Of a DNA stretch of 13,752 nt, positions 1-8,670 are shown piece by piece (the first letter of the stretch is position 1; each line of letters opens with the position of its first letter). The position numbers were made by a program, and so were the translations under genes. This DNA comes from Mycocentrospora acerina. Taxonomy: Eukaryota > Ascomycota > Dothideomycetes > Pleosporales. The notes below the pieces were generated by a model. The model ran no database searches. It was not told where the DNA came from and was given only the letters and a program-made list of their open reading frames with translations. The DNA lies in NCBI GenBank assembly GCA_022701365.1, contig JAKUHH010000020.1, positions 1 to 13,752 on the forward strand, written 5' to 3'.

Positions 1-316
1 CCCTAGTTAGCATTACAGCTACTATAGGACTCTTGCCTGCTATAATTGCTGCAATCACCTCTTTCTGCACGCCCTGGAACTCTGCTTTGTCACCTATTAT
101 CTGCTGCAACTGCACTGTTGTGTCTATCTTCCTTAACTAGCCCTATTAATTAATTCTTGCCTTGTCTGCCTTACTCTTAAATAGTGCCCTCTTCTACTTC
201 TTGCACACGTCTTCCTCTTTCACGCCTGCTTAGAATCCTAAAAACTAATGCTAATCTGTGCTTAATATCTAGAACTGCTGTCTTTTGTCTGCAACTGCCC
301 CTGCTTGCTCTATAAT

Positions 317-1010
317 TCCTCGCGCATATACTATCCCTGCAATATGCGCTGTATGCCCTGCCTGTTTATCTGCAATAGCAGCTTCTATATTCTCTTTACT
401 CTATGCTTTATTCTTACTACCTTCTTCTGCTTTAAACGCTGTGCATCCTTGTAAAAACCTCTAGCTAATCCTAATAGCAATCTTACAATATACTAAAACT
501 GTTAATTCTAACCTTAATCCTACCCTGCTCTTATGCTTTAACGCCTCCTGCAACCTGTCACCTGTCCACTTGCGTCTACTTAGGTTAGCTAGCTACATGT
601 GCAATAAAATTGCCTCCTTCCCTTACACTATTACTTCTAACTGCTGCTAGAACAGCAACACTAACTACATGTACTATACTAACAACTCGCCTACCTCTTG
701 TAGCAAATACTAGTAGATAATCTTAACGTTGCTGCTAACTGCGTATCCCTTGTAATACTGCGTGACAAACACTACTATACTGTCTTTAATAAATATGTTG
801 CAGTGCCCCCCTTTAACTGTGTTGCTGTGTTAAACGCTTAAGATCTCTAGTCCCCTAGCTAGCTAACTGCCTGCTATATAAATTAACACAATTAACTTCT
901 CCTAGAACTTAATAACTTAATCTATGTACTGCTCTACCTCTTGCCTGTTAATGCTAGAACATGTTCTTAGTTTTATAAATCTGTCTTTAACCTAAGTATC
1001 CTGCCCTACC
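317..1010 (-). other. Tyrosine-recombinase-like block inside the OrsD-helicase relic
   Basis: In the same minus-strand frame as the helicase relic there is a block with the order of landmarks expected of a tyrosine recombinase. An Arg box reads IAGS*LARGLEIL (Arg codon at 854-856). A Lys in YYKGY follows about 35 codons on. Then comes an AGHTAHIAGIVYARG motif with His at 353-355 and a candidate Tyr at 326-328. In fungi, tyrosine recombinases drive Crypton and related elements, and fusion to a RecQ-type helicase would suit a mobile gene. The order and spacing are seen directly. The enzymatic assignment is my inference, and the box II HxxR motif is not convincing here, so this could be a recombinase-derived fold that lost its chemistry. 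Confidence 0.45.
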
Positions 1011-2454
1011 TGCTTAAACAACCACCTCTCTCTATCTACAGGCATGCAGGTACAATTATCTTTTAAAAAATTCTATCTAAGCTGCTTGTTAGTTAGGTTG
1101 TTGCGCAAACCCTCCTACAGGATACTAGGCACAAGACTAGCTAACTTGCTGTTGTTAAACAACAACTTATCTACTAACAACTGCTAGCTCTTAGCTGCTA
1201 AACTGTGTACTATGCTACAGAATTGTGCTATAGTAAAATGTAAATCTTTATATAACAACTTGTCTTGCCTTGTCTATTTAATATAGCCTTAGGATGTTGT
1301 GTTGTAATAAATCTTCAACTTGTACATCTGTAAATCTAACATCTACTGCATTAGACTGTAGCTACCTTGCACTATAAACTAGTCTATTATCTCCTGCACA
1401 ATCTGCAAGCACCCTTTAGGTTAGTGTTGTGGTAGACAGTTGCTGCTATTACTCTTATACGCGCTGTTGCTATTAAACTTGTCCTCTTTAAACAGGTTAG
1501 ACAGCTCTAACGCCTGCTGCACTACTATAAACTAGGCTACCTTAATAACTGCAGACAAGATAGGCAGATACTGCTTAAGACCCTTCTAACCCTCCTCCTT
1601 AACGCCTAATACTGCTAACGCACATACTAACAGATTATTATACTCTTTTTAAGTAATAGATTAGTTTAACAACGCAATGCAAAACTCTAAACACGCTTTC
1701 TAGATCTTTAACACCCCTTGTAGCTTGCTGTTGCGCTTGCAGTCTTCTGCCTAATCCTGCTCTTTGTCTGCTTCTATTTCTTCTATTGTCTTATCTACCT
1801 TGTCTAGCATCTCCTTGTCTATGTCTTCATCTGTCTTGTCTCTTGCCTCCTCTGCCTCCTCTCCTATTTCTTCCTCTATTCTGCCCTCTGCTTCCTTAAC
1901 TAATGCCTCCTATGCCTTTTGCTACTAGCGTGTAAATTAGTACTTAGGGCTCTTCTATGCGTGCTCTTTCTGTGTCTGCGCAAAAAACATTAACATCTGC
2001 TTCTACAGTTAGGCATGCTTAATAATTGCCTTCTTGTCTATGTACAGCTGCAACAGCTAGAAGCGTGTCTGGTGCTTTTTTGTCTAGATTGCCTCTAACT
2101 GCACAAACACACTAACCTACTTAACAACAGACGCCTAGCTGAACTGCGCTAACTTATCTATAGCTGCCTAAATAGCTGCCTTAACAGGCTTAGGCTCCTC
2201 CTCTCTTATAAGATTAGGGTTAGCACTTAGCTCTTTAATGCATGCTAACAGCTTAAGTCTCTCTATGCCTACTAAATACAGCAACTACTAGGTCTGCTCT
2301 AACTACAGATTTACTTTATCCTGCTTACTATCCTGTATAGTGTTTTGCAACTGCCTCTTAATATTAGCCTACGCCTTAGCTATCTCCTCCTCTACTTACG
2401 CCTATGCTGCATTGCTATTAACAGGTTTAGGCATAATTGCCTAGCCCTCTCTAG

Positions 2455-2649
2455 TGTAATGGTCAGGCGCCCTGCCCTTGCTATTGATACTACGCAATAA
2501 CCCCACTTATACCAAAAGGTAAGCACAAGAATACTTAAGCAAGTATTCTATGTGTAGTATAATATATATAGTGCTAGATCTAGACTTTGCCGACTAGATG
2601 CTATAAGCGAGGTAAGCCACGTTGACTGTGCACGTGCTTAGTCGTTACA
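2455..2649 (-). mobile_element. Solo LTR, 195 bp, with 5-bp target-site duplication, not RIP-mutated
   Basis: The segment begins TG and ends CA, with short terminal inverted repeats TGTAA/TTACA. It is flanked on both sides by the same five bases TCTAG (2450-2454 and 2650-2654), the mark of LTR-retrotransposon integration followed by LTR-LTR recombination. It interrupts the OrsD-helicase frame, which resumes exactly when the LTR and one TCTAG copy are removed. Inside are a TATA-like AT run (about 2555-2573) and a 9-bp inverted repeat with a 4-nt loop (2528-2549). Unlike its surroundings it retains seven YCA/TGR trinucleotides. Its right 51 bp match 13702-13752 perfectly in inverse orientation. 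The strand given is relative to the end beginning TGTAACGACT; the true transcription direction is not certain. Confidence 0.9.
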
Positions 2650-3150
2650 TCTAGGGTACTAGACCTTAAAATACTGTGATCTATAACAGCTGCTAAACAA
2701 TTGCTAGCAATGTACCTGCCTGCATCCTTCTTTAGCTTTAGTCTACACTCTCTTCTGTTTTGTCTAACTTAGCTGCCTATGCTTCCTCCCTGCTAACTAT
2801 TTATAACACTTGCGCTAATACTTTTGTATTAATTCTAGGCTTCTTGTAATGTAATAGCAGCTGTCTAGCTGTATTTAGCATAATAACCTGTCTGCGTACA
2901 ACAGCAATTGCGCGATAGGTTCTACAACACAGCTTAGTAGTTCTAGTTTGCTAGGATAATGTACTAATCTAACCTAATCTCTAATACTTTCTCTAATTAA
3001 CTTAGCTTCTTTGCGCCTAATCTTGTGCTAATCTTGTAGATAACCCTTAATCTGATTAGGCTATACTGCATACCTACACTTTTTGCAAATTGCTACTCTG
3101 TACTTAGCTAAATGCTTAAAATACTAACACTCTGTGTTAAGTTTAGGCAT

Positions 3151-3519
3151 ATTGCTAATGTTTTATTAATTTGTTTACATTTTTATAAATTAGCCTTAGC
3201 TTAGAATATAGTATTACATCTTGTTTACTTTTTCCTTATTGTTAGGTAATACAGGTTGCCCTCTAACGCTAGACTGCACTTCTGCAACCCTAACCTGCAA
3301 CACTAAACCCTAACGCCCTTAACTACATATGCTGTAGTAATGCAAATTCTACAGATTGTGCGTCTAGATGCGCTAAGTAACATATTTAAATTTAGGGACA
3401 ATTAAACTAAGATTTAAAATTAGGACATTCCTCTAAACTTTAATAGTACGTACTTATAGTTCTGTAAAATACCTGCAAATACGCGTAGCAGTTATTACTA
3501 ACAAACTTGTAAAAAGAAT
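3151..3519. other. Non-coding upstream region of the helicase relic
   Basis: This AT-rich stretch lies between the helicase start codon and the truncated gypsy relic. It would hold the helicase promoter, but I can identify no reliable core element. Two short CCCTAAC motifs occur at about 3287-3315. They resemble the fungal telomere unit but are isolated single copies, not an array. No open frame of interest is seen on either strand. Confidence 0.5.
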
Positions 3520-3539
3520 TAGGATGTTATAACATCCTA
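3520..3539. repeat. 20-bp perfect palindrome at the gypsy truncation junction
   Basis: TAGGATGTTATAACATCCTA reads the same on both strands with no spacer. It sits immediately beside the point (about 3541) where the gypsy pol frame to its right stops being recognisable. It could be a deletion or rearrangement scar, a protein-binding site or chance in AT-rich DNA. Confidence 0.7.
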
Positions 3540-3540
3540 T

Positions 3541-4345
3541 TTACCGCCCTGGGTTAGAACTTGTGCAGATCTATCTCTTATCTATTAGTTCTATAACTTA
3601 TTAATATAATTCTAGCAGTTAGTCTTTTAGCATACTGTACAGGGGTCCTTAAGAGGGTTCTAGGTAGCTCTTGTTAGAGTTTAATTTTAGTTTAATATAG
3701 TAGTCTATTTAGCCCTAGTAGAGGAGGAAGGTAGTAGCCTTTTTGCTATTAAATAGATCTTAGAATTAGTAGAGTTTATTAGGGAGTGTTATTCTTAGGG
3801 GAGGTGTTATTATCTCTAGGAAGGAGTCCTGTTAGAGGGCTGTTGTTATTTAGTAGATACTTATAGAAAGCAAGAAGAGGTCTAATTAAGGATCTCTTCT
3901 TTAGCAACAGAGTAGTCTTACAAATGTTAAGCCTGTAACAAAGCTTGCTGTTAGGTTTTTTAGTCTAGATCTGCACTCTTTTACTGTTAAGTTATTAGCC
4001 TATTAGATTATTAGACAACTATTAGTAATATTAAGAAGCACCCCTTCTTGTTGCAGCTAGAGTCTCCCTAAGATTATGTTATAGCCTAGTCCTAGGATAA
4101 TATAGGCAACAGCTTAGGATTACTAGCTGTCTATATTATATTCTAGCACAGCTAACTATATAATTAGTGTTAATTTTAGTTAGCTTACCAGTTAATGTAG
4201 TGTATTAGAGGGTATATTAATAGTTTAATACTATATCCTTCTTGCTGTCTCTTTGCTTATTGCACTAAAACACTTACACCTTAAGTTAACTAGAGCTTTA
4301 AGATATATAGTTCTACTAATAAATACTAAGATTAAGAAAGGTTTC
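3541..4345 (-). pseudogene. Ty3/gypsy Pol relic: retropepsin and truncated RT N-terminus
   Basis: The minus-strand frame contains a retropepsin active-site region at 4261-4296 reading ALVNLRCKCFSA, where the expected Asp-Ser/Thr-Gly has become Asn-Leu-Arg by G-to-A changes. The C-terminal protease motif GLGYNIILGRL is at about 4062-4094. Next is the linker DLFNSKKATTFLLY (about 3720-3760), then the typical pre-RT stretch GPLYSMLKDQLLELY and the RT edge CTSSNPG (about 3547-3567). All these pieces share one frame, so there are no net indels. The frame ends at 3541 before any RT catalytic motif. The protein would have matured Gag and copied element RNA; it is dead here. Confidence 0.78.
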
Positions 4346-4399
4346 TTGTCTATCTGTTAATAAATAAAAGACACTTCTTTTTCTATAAGTTTTTGCCTA

Positions 4400-5650
4400 A
4401 GTTCCTTCTTTGCTAAGTTATTCTAGTTCCTCTCTTAATTAAGCCTTTAATTAGAAGGTATTAGTTTCTTAGTTTTTTATTTTCTATCTCTAAATCCCTT
4501 CTATTCTGTGTCTGTGTTGTAATATTTTAGATAATAATAGTATTTAAGCAGCCTCTTAAAAAGTGTCTAGAGTTCCTACAACATGTGCATAAGTTGTTAT
4601 TTTGTTATTATTAGAAAATGTTATTAAGAATCTAATTTGTTTATTTTAAAGGGTTTTTTGCTAGAGTTTAGCAGTATAGTTTTTTCTATAGGTTTTATTA
4701 AAAGAATATTGCGCCTACTGTTATTATATAAGTGTCTCTGTCTTAGTCTTAGCTTAAAGGTGTTAATAATTAGGCAAAGGGTTAGAATTTGTCCTCTATA
4801 CTTATTATCTTAATATCTACTGCAATTATCTTATAAGTGTTAACTACCTTATTATAGTTTATACAGGTTACGTCTTAGTATAGAGTAATTGTCCTTAAGT
4901 TCTAGTTAAGGCAGTGTCTAAGTTTATATAGTTTAAGTTTATTATCCTAAAGAGACCTGCTGCTTATAAAGAGGAGACATTTAAATTTAATAAAGAAGTT
5001 AGGGAAAGGTTCTGTCTTATCCTGTTAGAGTATTTTAAGTTTTGCTTAGGAGCATTCCCTGCTATAGTTGTTATTAAAGCAAAATTCTAAGTAGATTAAG
5101 AAGTTTTTAGGGTTCTATATATTGTTTGTACCTCCTACCTTATAGTATAGTGCTACTTTGCATTAGACTGTTATGCCTAGGTTTACCTATATATATATAA
5201 ACATGTCTCTTTTTGTTCTAATAAACTTAGCGTCTATATTTAGTTTATGTTAGATTATAACCTTCTAGGCTTAAAAATTTGCCTTATTTCTATTAAAGGG
5301 TTCCCCTATTAAGAGGGGTTTCTGTTAGTAAGTTAGTTATTATATAATTAGTATTATAGAGGGTTCTAGATAAGCCTATTTAGCAGTTATATTAAGTAGG
5401 TTCTAGGGTAGTTTAGGGATAGTTCTAGGAGAGATTAGATTGCGTAGTTCCTTATTCTGCGTGCAGAGGAGGCAGAGTAAGGCCTAATCTTGTTCTTAGA
5501 GTTCTTATAGAGAGAGTAATTAGTTAAGGATTATTTATAGAGTTATGTCCTTGCTAGGCAGGTTATTCTAGTAATTAGGCTCTATCTCTTTTACTTATAG
5601 GAGCTAATTTAGCTAGAAGAAGATACTTAAATGTTATAGACTAGCCTTTT
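4400..5650 (-). pseudogene. Ty3/gypsy Gag relic
   Basis: Gag would form the capsid in which the element's RNA is reverse transcribed. In the minus strand the N-terminal part (about 5300-5650) is Ser/Thr/Pro/Gln/Arg-rich and low in complexity. It is followed by a capsid-like region where FLIYLEFCFNNNYSRECS (about 5049-5102) and FPNFFIKFKCLLFIS (to about 4960) match the helical gag pattern of aromatic residues, an N-x-Y block and an F-x-x-F/K core. I could not fix the start codon; ACATTTAAG around 5625-5640 is near the first recognisable residues. No zinc knuckle was identified with confidence. RIP-type stops interrupt it throughout. The open plus-strand stretch over 4930-5260 is its shadow. 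Confidence 0.65.
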
Positions 5651-6020
5651 TACAGTAAGATATAGAAAGTGTTAATAGTAGTATTAAGTATCTTAAGGAA
5701 TGTCTATACTAATTGCTCTAATGTTTCTATGTTTTTGTGTTACATGTTTGCTTACTTTCTTACAGTTGTTATGTGTGTAGCTAACCCTTTACACTATCTT
5801 TGTAAACACAGGACTTAGTAAGCAACAGTAATCCTGAAAATTTAATATTACAACAGTAAGGTTGCAACCTAGCTGCACTCCTTTACCTTAGTCCCTAGAG
5901 CTCTAGAAATTAGAGGAAAGACTATTTATTTTGTGTTAAGATAGTATCTGATAAAATATTAATGCTGCAGGCGTTAGAGCAGACGCGCTAAAAAAAGGCA
6001 AAGTAAGTGGTTTTTTAAAA
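5651..6020. other. Region upstream of the truncated gypsy relic, no gene seen
   Basis: This segment should contain the leader and 5' LTR of the minus-strand gypsy relic if they survived. I could not find a matched TG...CA pair, a target duplication or a tRNA-complementary primer-binding site. It keeps the same YCA/TGR depletion as the flanking relics. Only short open frames are present and none resembles a known protein. Confidence 0.45.
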
Positions 6021-6023
6021 CAT

Positions 6024-6256
6024 TACGCTTAAACGCGTAATAACGCGTATAGGAGAATAATAATGTGTATAGCAGCGTATTAGTACGTATAAATTAGTAA
6101 TTATGTAGATAAAAGCGTTATAATGTGTATAGAAGCGTATTAATGCGTATAAAGCGTATTTATATGTATAAAAGCGCAATATTATGTATAGAAGCATAAT
6201 AATAAGTATAGAAGCATTAAAATGCGTACAGAAGAGGAATAAAGCGTAATAAGAAA
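6024..6256. repeat. Degenerate ~20-bp minisatellite
   Basis: About eleven imperfect tandem copies of a unit close to AGAAGCGTAATAATGCGTAT are visible. The GCGTA / TGTGTATA core recurs every 10 or 20 bases, for example at 6121-6160 and 6191-6230. Three 20-bp units make 60 bp, a multiple of three, so the array creates a spurious Tyr/Ile/Leu-rich open frame on the minus strand (6015-6296). I do not regard that frame as a gene. The array is richer in CG than its neighbours, and those CGs are not eroded as strongly as the YCA sites. Confidence 0.8.
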
Positions 6257-7620
6257 CTGCACTAAAGTAAAGGCACAGTAATGCGTATAAGCACAAATTG
6301 TCTACTTAAATTGCTCTAATATGCGTATTTATGCGTAACGTTAAAATACTAGAAAGTTAAAATTTACTTATTTTAATTTCTCTTATTATATTGTATAAAT
6401 TAAGCATTAGACTGCTCTACTTCTAAGATAAATCTGTTAAACATAAAAGTATAATCTAACTATAAAAGAATGTCTCACAATTACTATATAAGTATTAAGA
6501 GCAGTTAAAACAAATTATAATATGTTAGCATTTATCTAATGTGACTATTAAGGTCTTAGTAAAACTTATTAATAAAATAACTTTATATATTTAGCTTAGG
6601 AATTAAGTTCTTTTAAAGCTTTATTACTTAAAAGTATAGTCTTAAAACTTAAAATAAATTTATAACTAATACACTTCTTCTATTCTCTGCATGTTTAATA
6701 GTCTTTAAATAAGGAAAATAACTTTAAAAAAGATTTAAACAGTAAACGCTTAGTTTATTTTTTGTTCTTAGAATTACTAAAAATATACTAATTTGTTATT
6801 TCTTAAATTTATATCTAGTAGTTAAAATGTGCCTAACGTAAAACACAAGATCTAATTTGTTATATCTCTTATTTTTAAATATGTATTTAAGTGCACAATA
6901 TGCATGAACATTAAGGATCCTGCACTTTAGTAATGCAGCAGTCTGCTCTTTATTATTATATTATTAGTATGCAAAGTAGAAAAACAAACTTCTAAAATTA
7001 AATAATTAAAATTATAATGCTACTAAGGAGAAAGGTCTAAACATAAAAATCCTTTTCTGTATCTAAACACAATAAATATGCGCAAATTAATGTTAAAAGA
7101 CATAAATTTGTTTTCTTGCTCTTCTCTTGTTTAATACTTGTATTAAATCTTACATTATAATTAGCTGTATTTAGGTTCCCTTCTAGTTTAGTAGGTGTTT
7201 AGTATGTAAGGTCTTTAAATAATAGTTTCTAATTAGAACATGTGTCTATCTAAAATAATTCTTATTAAATATAGCATGTACTTTAAATAGTTTACAACCC
7301 TATTTACAATAGGCAACCTAATTAAAGTGTTTAGTAGATTAATTAGACAAGAAACCCTAATTTTGTATTAATTAATTAGATAACTTTAACCCTAACCTTC
7401 TAATTAAAGTGTAAGAGCTGTTTATTTTTGTTGCTAGTCTACTAGATTGTGCAATAGACTATGCGCTACAAAACGTACTACTAAGATTAGCTCTAACTTG
7501 TCTAGATATTGTAATGCACAAGATAGAATATAGATATAGTTAGGGTTTTGATATTTGTAGCTAAAGTTAGCGTTTGCTAATGCTAACAGAATATAAACCT
7601 TAATGCTAAACTAAGTATAG
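6257..7620. other. AT-rich non-coding block
   Basis: About 1.4 kb of strongly AT-rich sequence with no frame that resembles a protein on either strand. YCA/TGR trinucleotides are almost absent (only about three seen: TCA near 6474, TGA near 6541 and 6904). The block has therefore passed through the same mutational process as the identifiable relics and is probably repeat-derived, but its origin is no longer legible. A 13-bp direct repeat CTAATTAAAGTGT occurs at 7318-7330 and 7400-7412. Confidence 0.6.
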
Positions 7621-7775
7621 ACTAGCTAAAGAGCATAATTAAAAAAGAGAAAAGAATAAGAAGTAAGTAAAATATATAAAAAGCAGTATATAGATATATA
7701 TAAGGCTAACAAAGGTAATATATAAAGGAAGAAAGGAAAATAGATAAAAGAAGTTAATAATAGTTACACTTTAAT
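7404..7775. repeat. 372-bp segment bounded by 12-bp inverted repeats
   Basis: ATTAAAGTGTAA at 7404-7415 and its exact reverse complement TTACACTTTAAT at 7764-7775 face each other. No target duplication is visible at the outer edges and the arms do not extend convincingly. It could be a remnant of a small non-autonomous DNA element or chance. Within it, 7640-7760 is markedly purine-rich on the plus strand. Confidence 0.25.
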
Positions 7776-7903
7776 GCTGTTCTTGTGCAATTTATATATT
7801 TAGGCAAGTACTATTATCTTGCTAGATATGCAGTACTACATGTTATAGTGCAAGCGCAGCAGAGTGCAAGAGACAGCATTAGCTATGTGTTAATGCTGCA
7901 AGC

Positions 7904-8041
7904 AGCAGCTGCTTAGCTAAGGAGATAAGAGAGTAGTGTACTACTGCAGCAGAGAGCAGTGCAAGGCGCTGTCTACAGCGCTTAGGTGCGCGCACTATTA
8001 TGCTAGTAATACTAGTTAAGCGCAGCAGCTAGCACGCTAGC
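7904..8041. repeat. Cluster of short palindromes in a GCA-rich island
   Basis: In 138 bp there are successive palindromes or near-palindromes: AGCAGCTGCT (7904-7913), CTTAGCTAAG (7912-7921), AGTAGT-GT-ACTACT (7932-7945), GCGCTGT-CT-ACAGCGC (7966-7981), GTGCGCGCAC (7986-7995), CTAGTA-A-TACTAG (8003-8015) and GCTAGC-AC-GCTAGC (8028-8041). The segment is richer in G and C than its surroundings and full of GCAGCAG. No protein-coding frame is convincing on either strand. Its role is unknown; it lies just outside the candidate end of the chromovirus LTR. Confidence 0.65.
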
Positions 8042-8090
8042 TAAGAAGCAGGAGATTAATTATAGCTATGTTAGCACTATGTTAAGATCC

Positions 8091-8149
8091 TGTTCTGTAC
8101 TTGATCTTAGTGGTCGATGACCTTCTGATACTAGTACTAAAGTAGAACA
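8091..8149. repeat. 59-bp hairpin-forming island without RIP damage
   Basis: The segment starts TG and ends CA. Its outer arms CCTGTTCT-gt-ACTT (8089-8102) and AAGTAGAACAGG (8140-8151) are complementary apart from a 2-nt bulge, and an inner GGTC-GAT-GACC hairpin lies at 8112-8122. It keeps four TGR trinucleotides in 59 bp, while the next 440 bp has about one. The flanking five bases differ (GATCC and GGTTT), so it is not a simple insertion with a target duplication. Confidence 0.6.
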
Positions 8150-8567
8150 GGTTTAAGGTTAGTTCTTAGGGATAGAGTAGGTTTAGGGAAACAAGGTTAG
8201 TTTAATGCACGTATCTAGGATACACTGTAATTAAGGGTAAGAAGCAATAAGTAGATTAATTAACAAGGTTAAACACATTACTATAAGGGTAGTGATCCTA
8301 TTGTTTATATACATAATAAGGGAATCTTATAAGTCCCCTGCAAATTATAGTTATTAGTTAAGACAGCTTATAATATGTAAAGTTAAGCTCTTAGCTTATA
8401 ATATTAGAAGTTAAGCTTACTTATTATGTGTCTTAGCTTACTCTGCTAAGAGTTAAGCTAGTTACGTAACTGCTCCTTACTAAAGGGCCTAGCCTGTACA
8501 ATCCTTTAGTTAAGGACTTTATACCTTTCTAGTTCTAGCCTAGAGGTTGTAGAACCTAATTATAACA
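8091..8567 (-). mobile_element. Candidate 3' LTR of the chromovirus
   Basis: Read on the minus strand, the polypurine tract at 8571-8582 is followed three bases later by TGTTATAATTAGG (start at 8567). A matching end CAGAACA is found at 8091. TG...CA termini with a TGTT/AACA inverted repeat give a 477-bp LTR. Inside are three direct copies of AGTTAAGCT (8381, 8409, 8451) and a hairpin with arms 8474-8486 and 8503-8516 (one bulged base, 16-nt loop). The partner 5' LTR would lie beyond the window, so neither LTR identity nor a target duplication can be confirmed. The left boundary is the weaker of the two. Confidence 0.45.
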
Positions 8568-8570
8568 TTA

Positions 8571-8582
8571 TCCTCCCTCTCT
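8571..8582 (-). other. Polypurine tract (minus strand) next to the candidate 3' LTR
   Basis: On the minus strand the run AGAGAGGGAGGA is 12 consecutive purines directly before TAA-TGTTATAA. A polypurine tract primes plus-strand DNA synthesis in LTR retrotransposons and sits at the 5' edge of the 3' LTR, which fits this position and strand. Confidence 0.55.
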
Positions 8583-8670
8583 AAATAATTTGTCCTTAAA
8601 TTATGTAGTTATTAGTTATTAGCATTTATAAGCAGATCCCCTGCGTATATTATCTGTCTGTAGCGCTGTT

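Larger units (their letters stand above)
1..3150 (-). pseudogene. OrsD / RecQ-type DNA helicase relic, RIP-inactivated and cut by the window edge
   Basis: Translated on the minus strand from ATG at 3148-3150 (MPKLNTE), the frame gives an OrsD-like (DUF3505) N-terminus with a CxxC pair (3076-3087) and a downstream His. A long basic/acidic helical region follows (roughly 1750-1920 is Glu/Asp/Lys-rich), then a tyrosine-recombinase-like block (about 317-1010). Last comes the front of a RecQ-like helicase, where QKEVIAAIIAGKSPIVAVM leads into LTRG, a decayed Walker A (PTGG..) at bases 1-30. The rest of the helicase lies outside the window. Removing the 195-bp LTR plus one 5-bp target copy restores one continuous frame of about 983 codons, so there is no net indel. 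Damage is almost all TAG/TAA at expected Trp and Gln positions, the RIP signature. Known relatives are large multicopy, often subtelomeric, fungal helicase genes thought to be mobile. The family call rests on remembered motif similarity, not a search. The gene is non-functional. Confidence 0.82.
3541..5650 (-). mobile_element. Truncated Ty3/gypsy retrotransposon relic (gag, protease, start of RT)
   Basis: The minus strand reads a Ty3/gypsy gag followed by a retropepsin and the N-terminal edge of a reverse transcriptase, then stops abruptly. RNase H, integrase and the left LTR are absent. Gag and pol lie in different frames, as is usual for elements that use a programmed shift or separate ORFs. 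Stops are overwhelmingly TAG/TAA at expected Gln/Trp positions, consistent with RIP. No LTR could be delimited on the right side (5651-6020). The pol details differ from the chromovirus at 8091-13701, so this is a separate family. Confidence 0.8.

Noticed and set aside
3287..3315. CCCTAAC motifs resembling telomere repeats (also near 7387)
   Set aside because: Isolated single units, not tandem; they do not show a telomere or interstitial array.
4930..5260. Plus-strand hydrophobic open stretch (KRPAAYKEETFKF...)
   Set aside because: The minus strand of the same bases reads a capsid-like Gag sequence in line with the protease and RT pieces, so this is a shadow.
5700..6010. 5' LTR and primer-binding site for the left gypsy relic
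   Set aside because: No TG...CA pair, target duplication or tRNA-complementary sequence could be matched.
6015..6296. 93-aa minus-strand open frame rich in Tyr, Leu and Ile
   Set aside because: It is a by-product of the 20-bp minisatellite, whose 60-bp triple period keeps the frame open; residues repeat with the DNA unit.
8091..8149. Complete 59-bp insertion with TG...CA ends
   Set aside because: Flanking five bases differ (GATCC and GGTTT), so there is no target duplication; kept only as an unexplained hairpin island.
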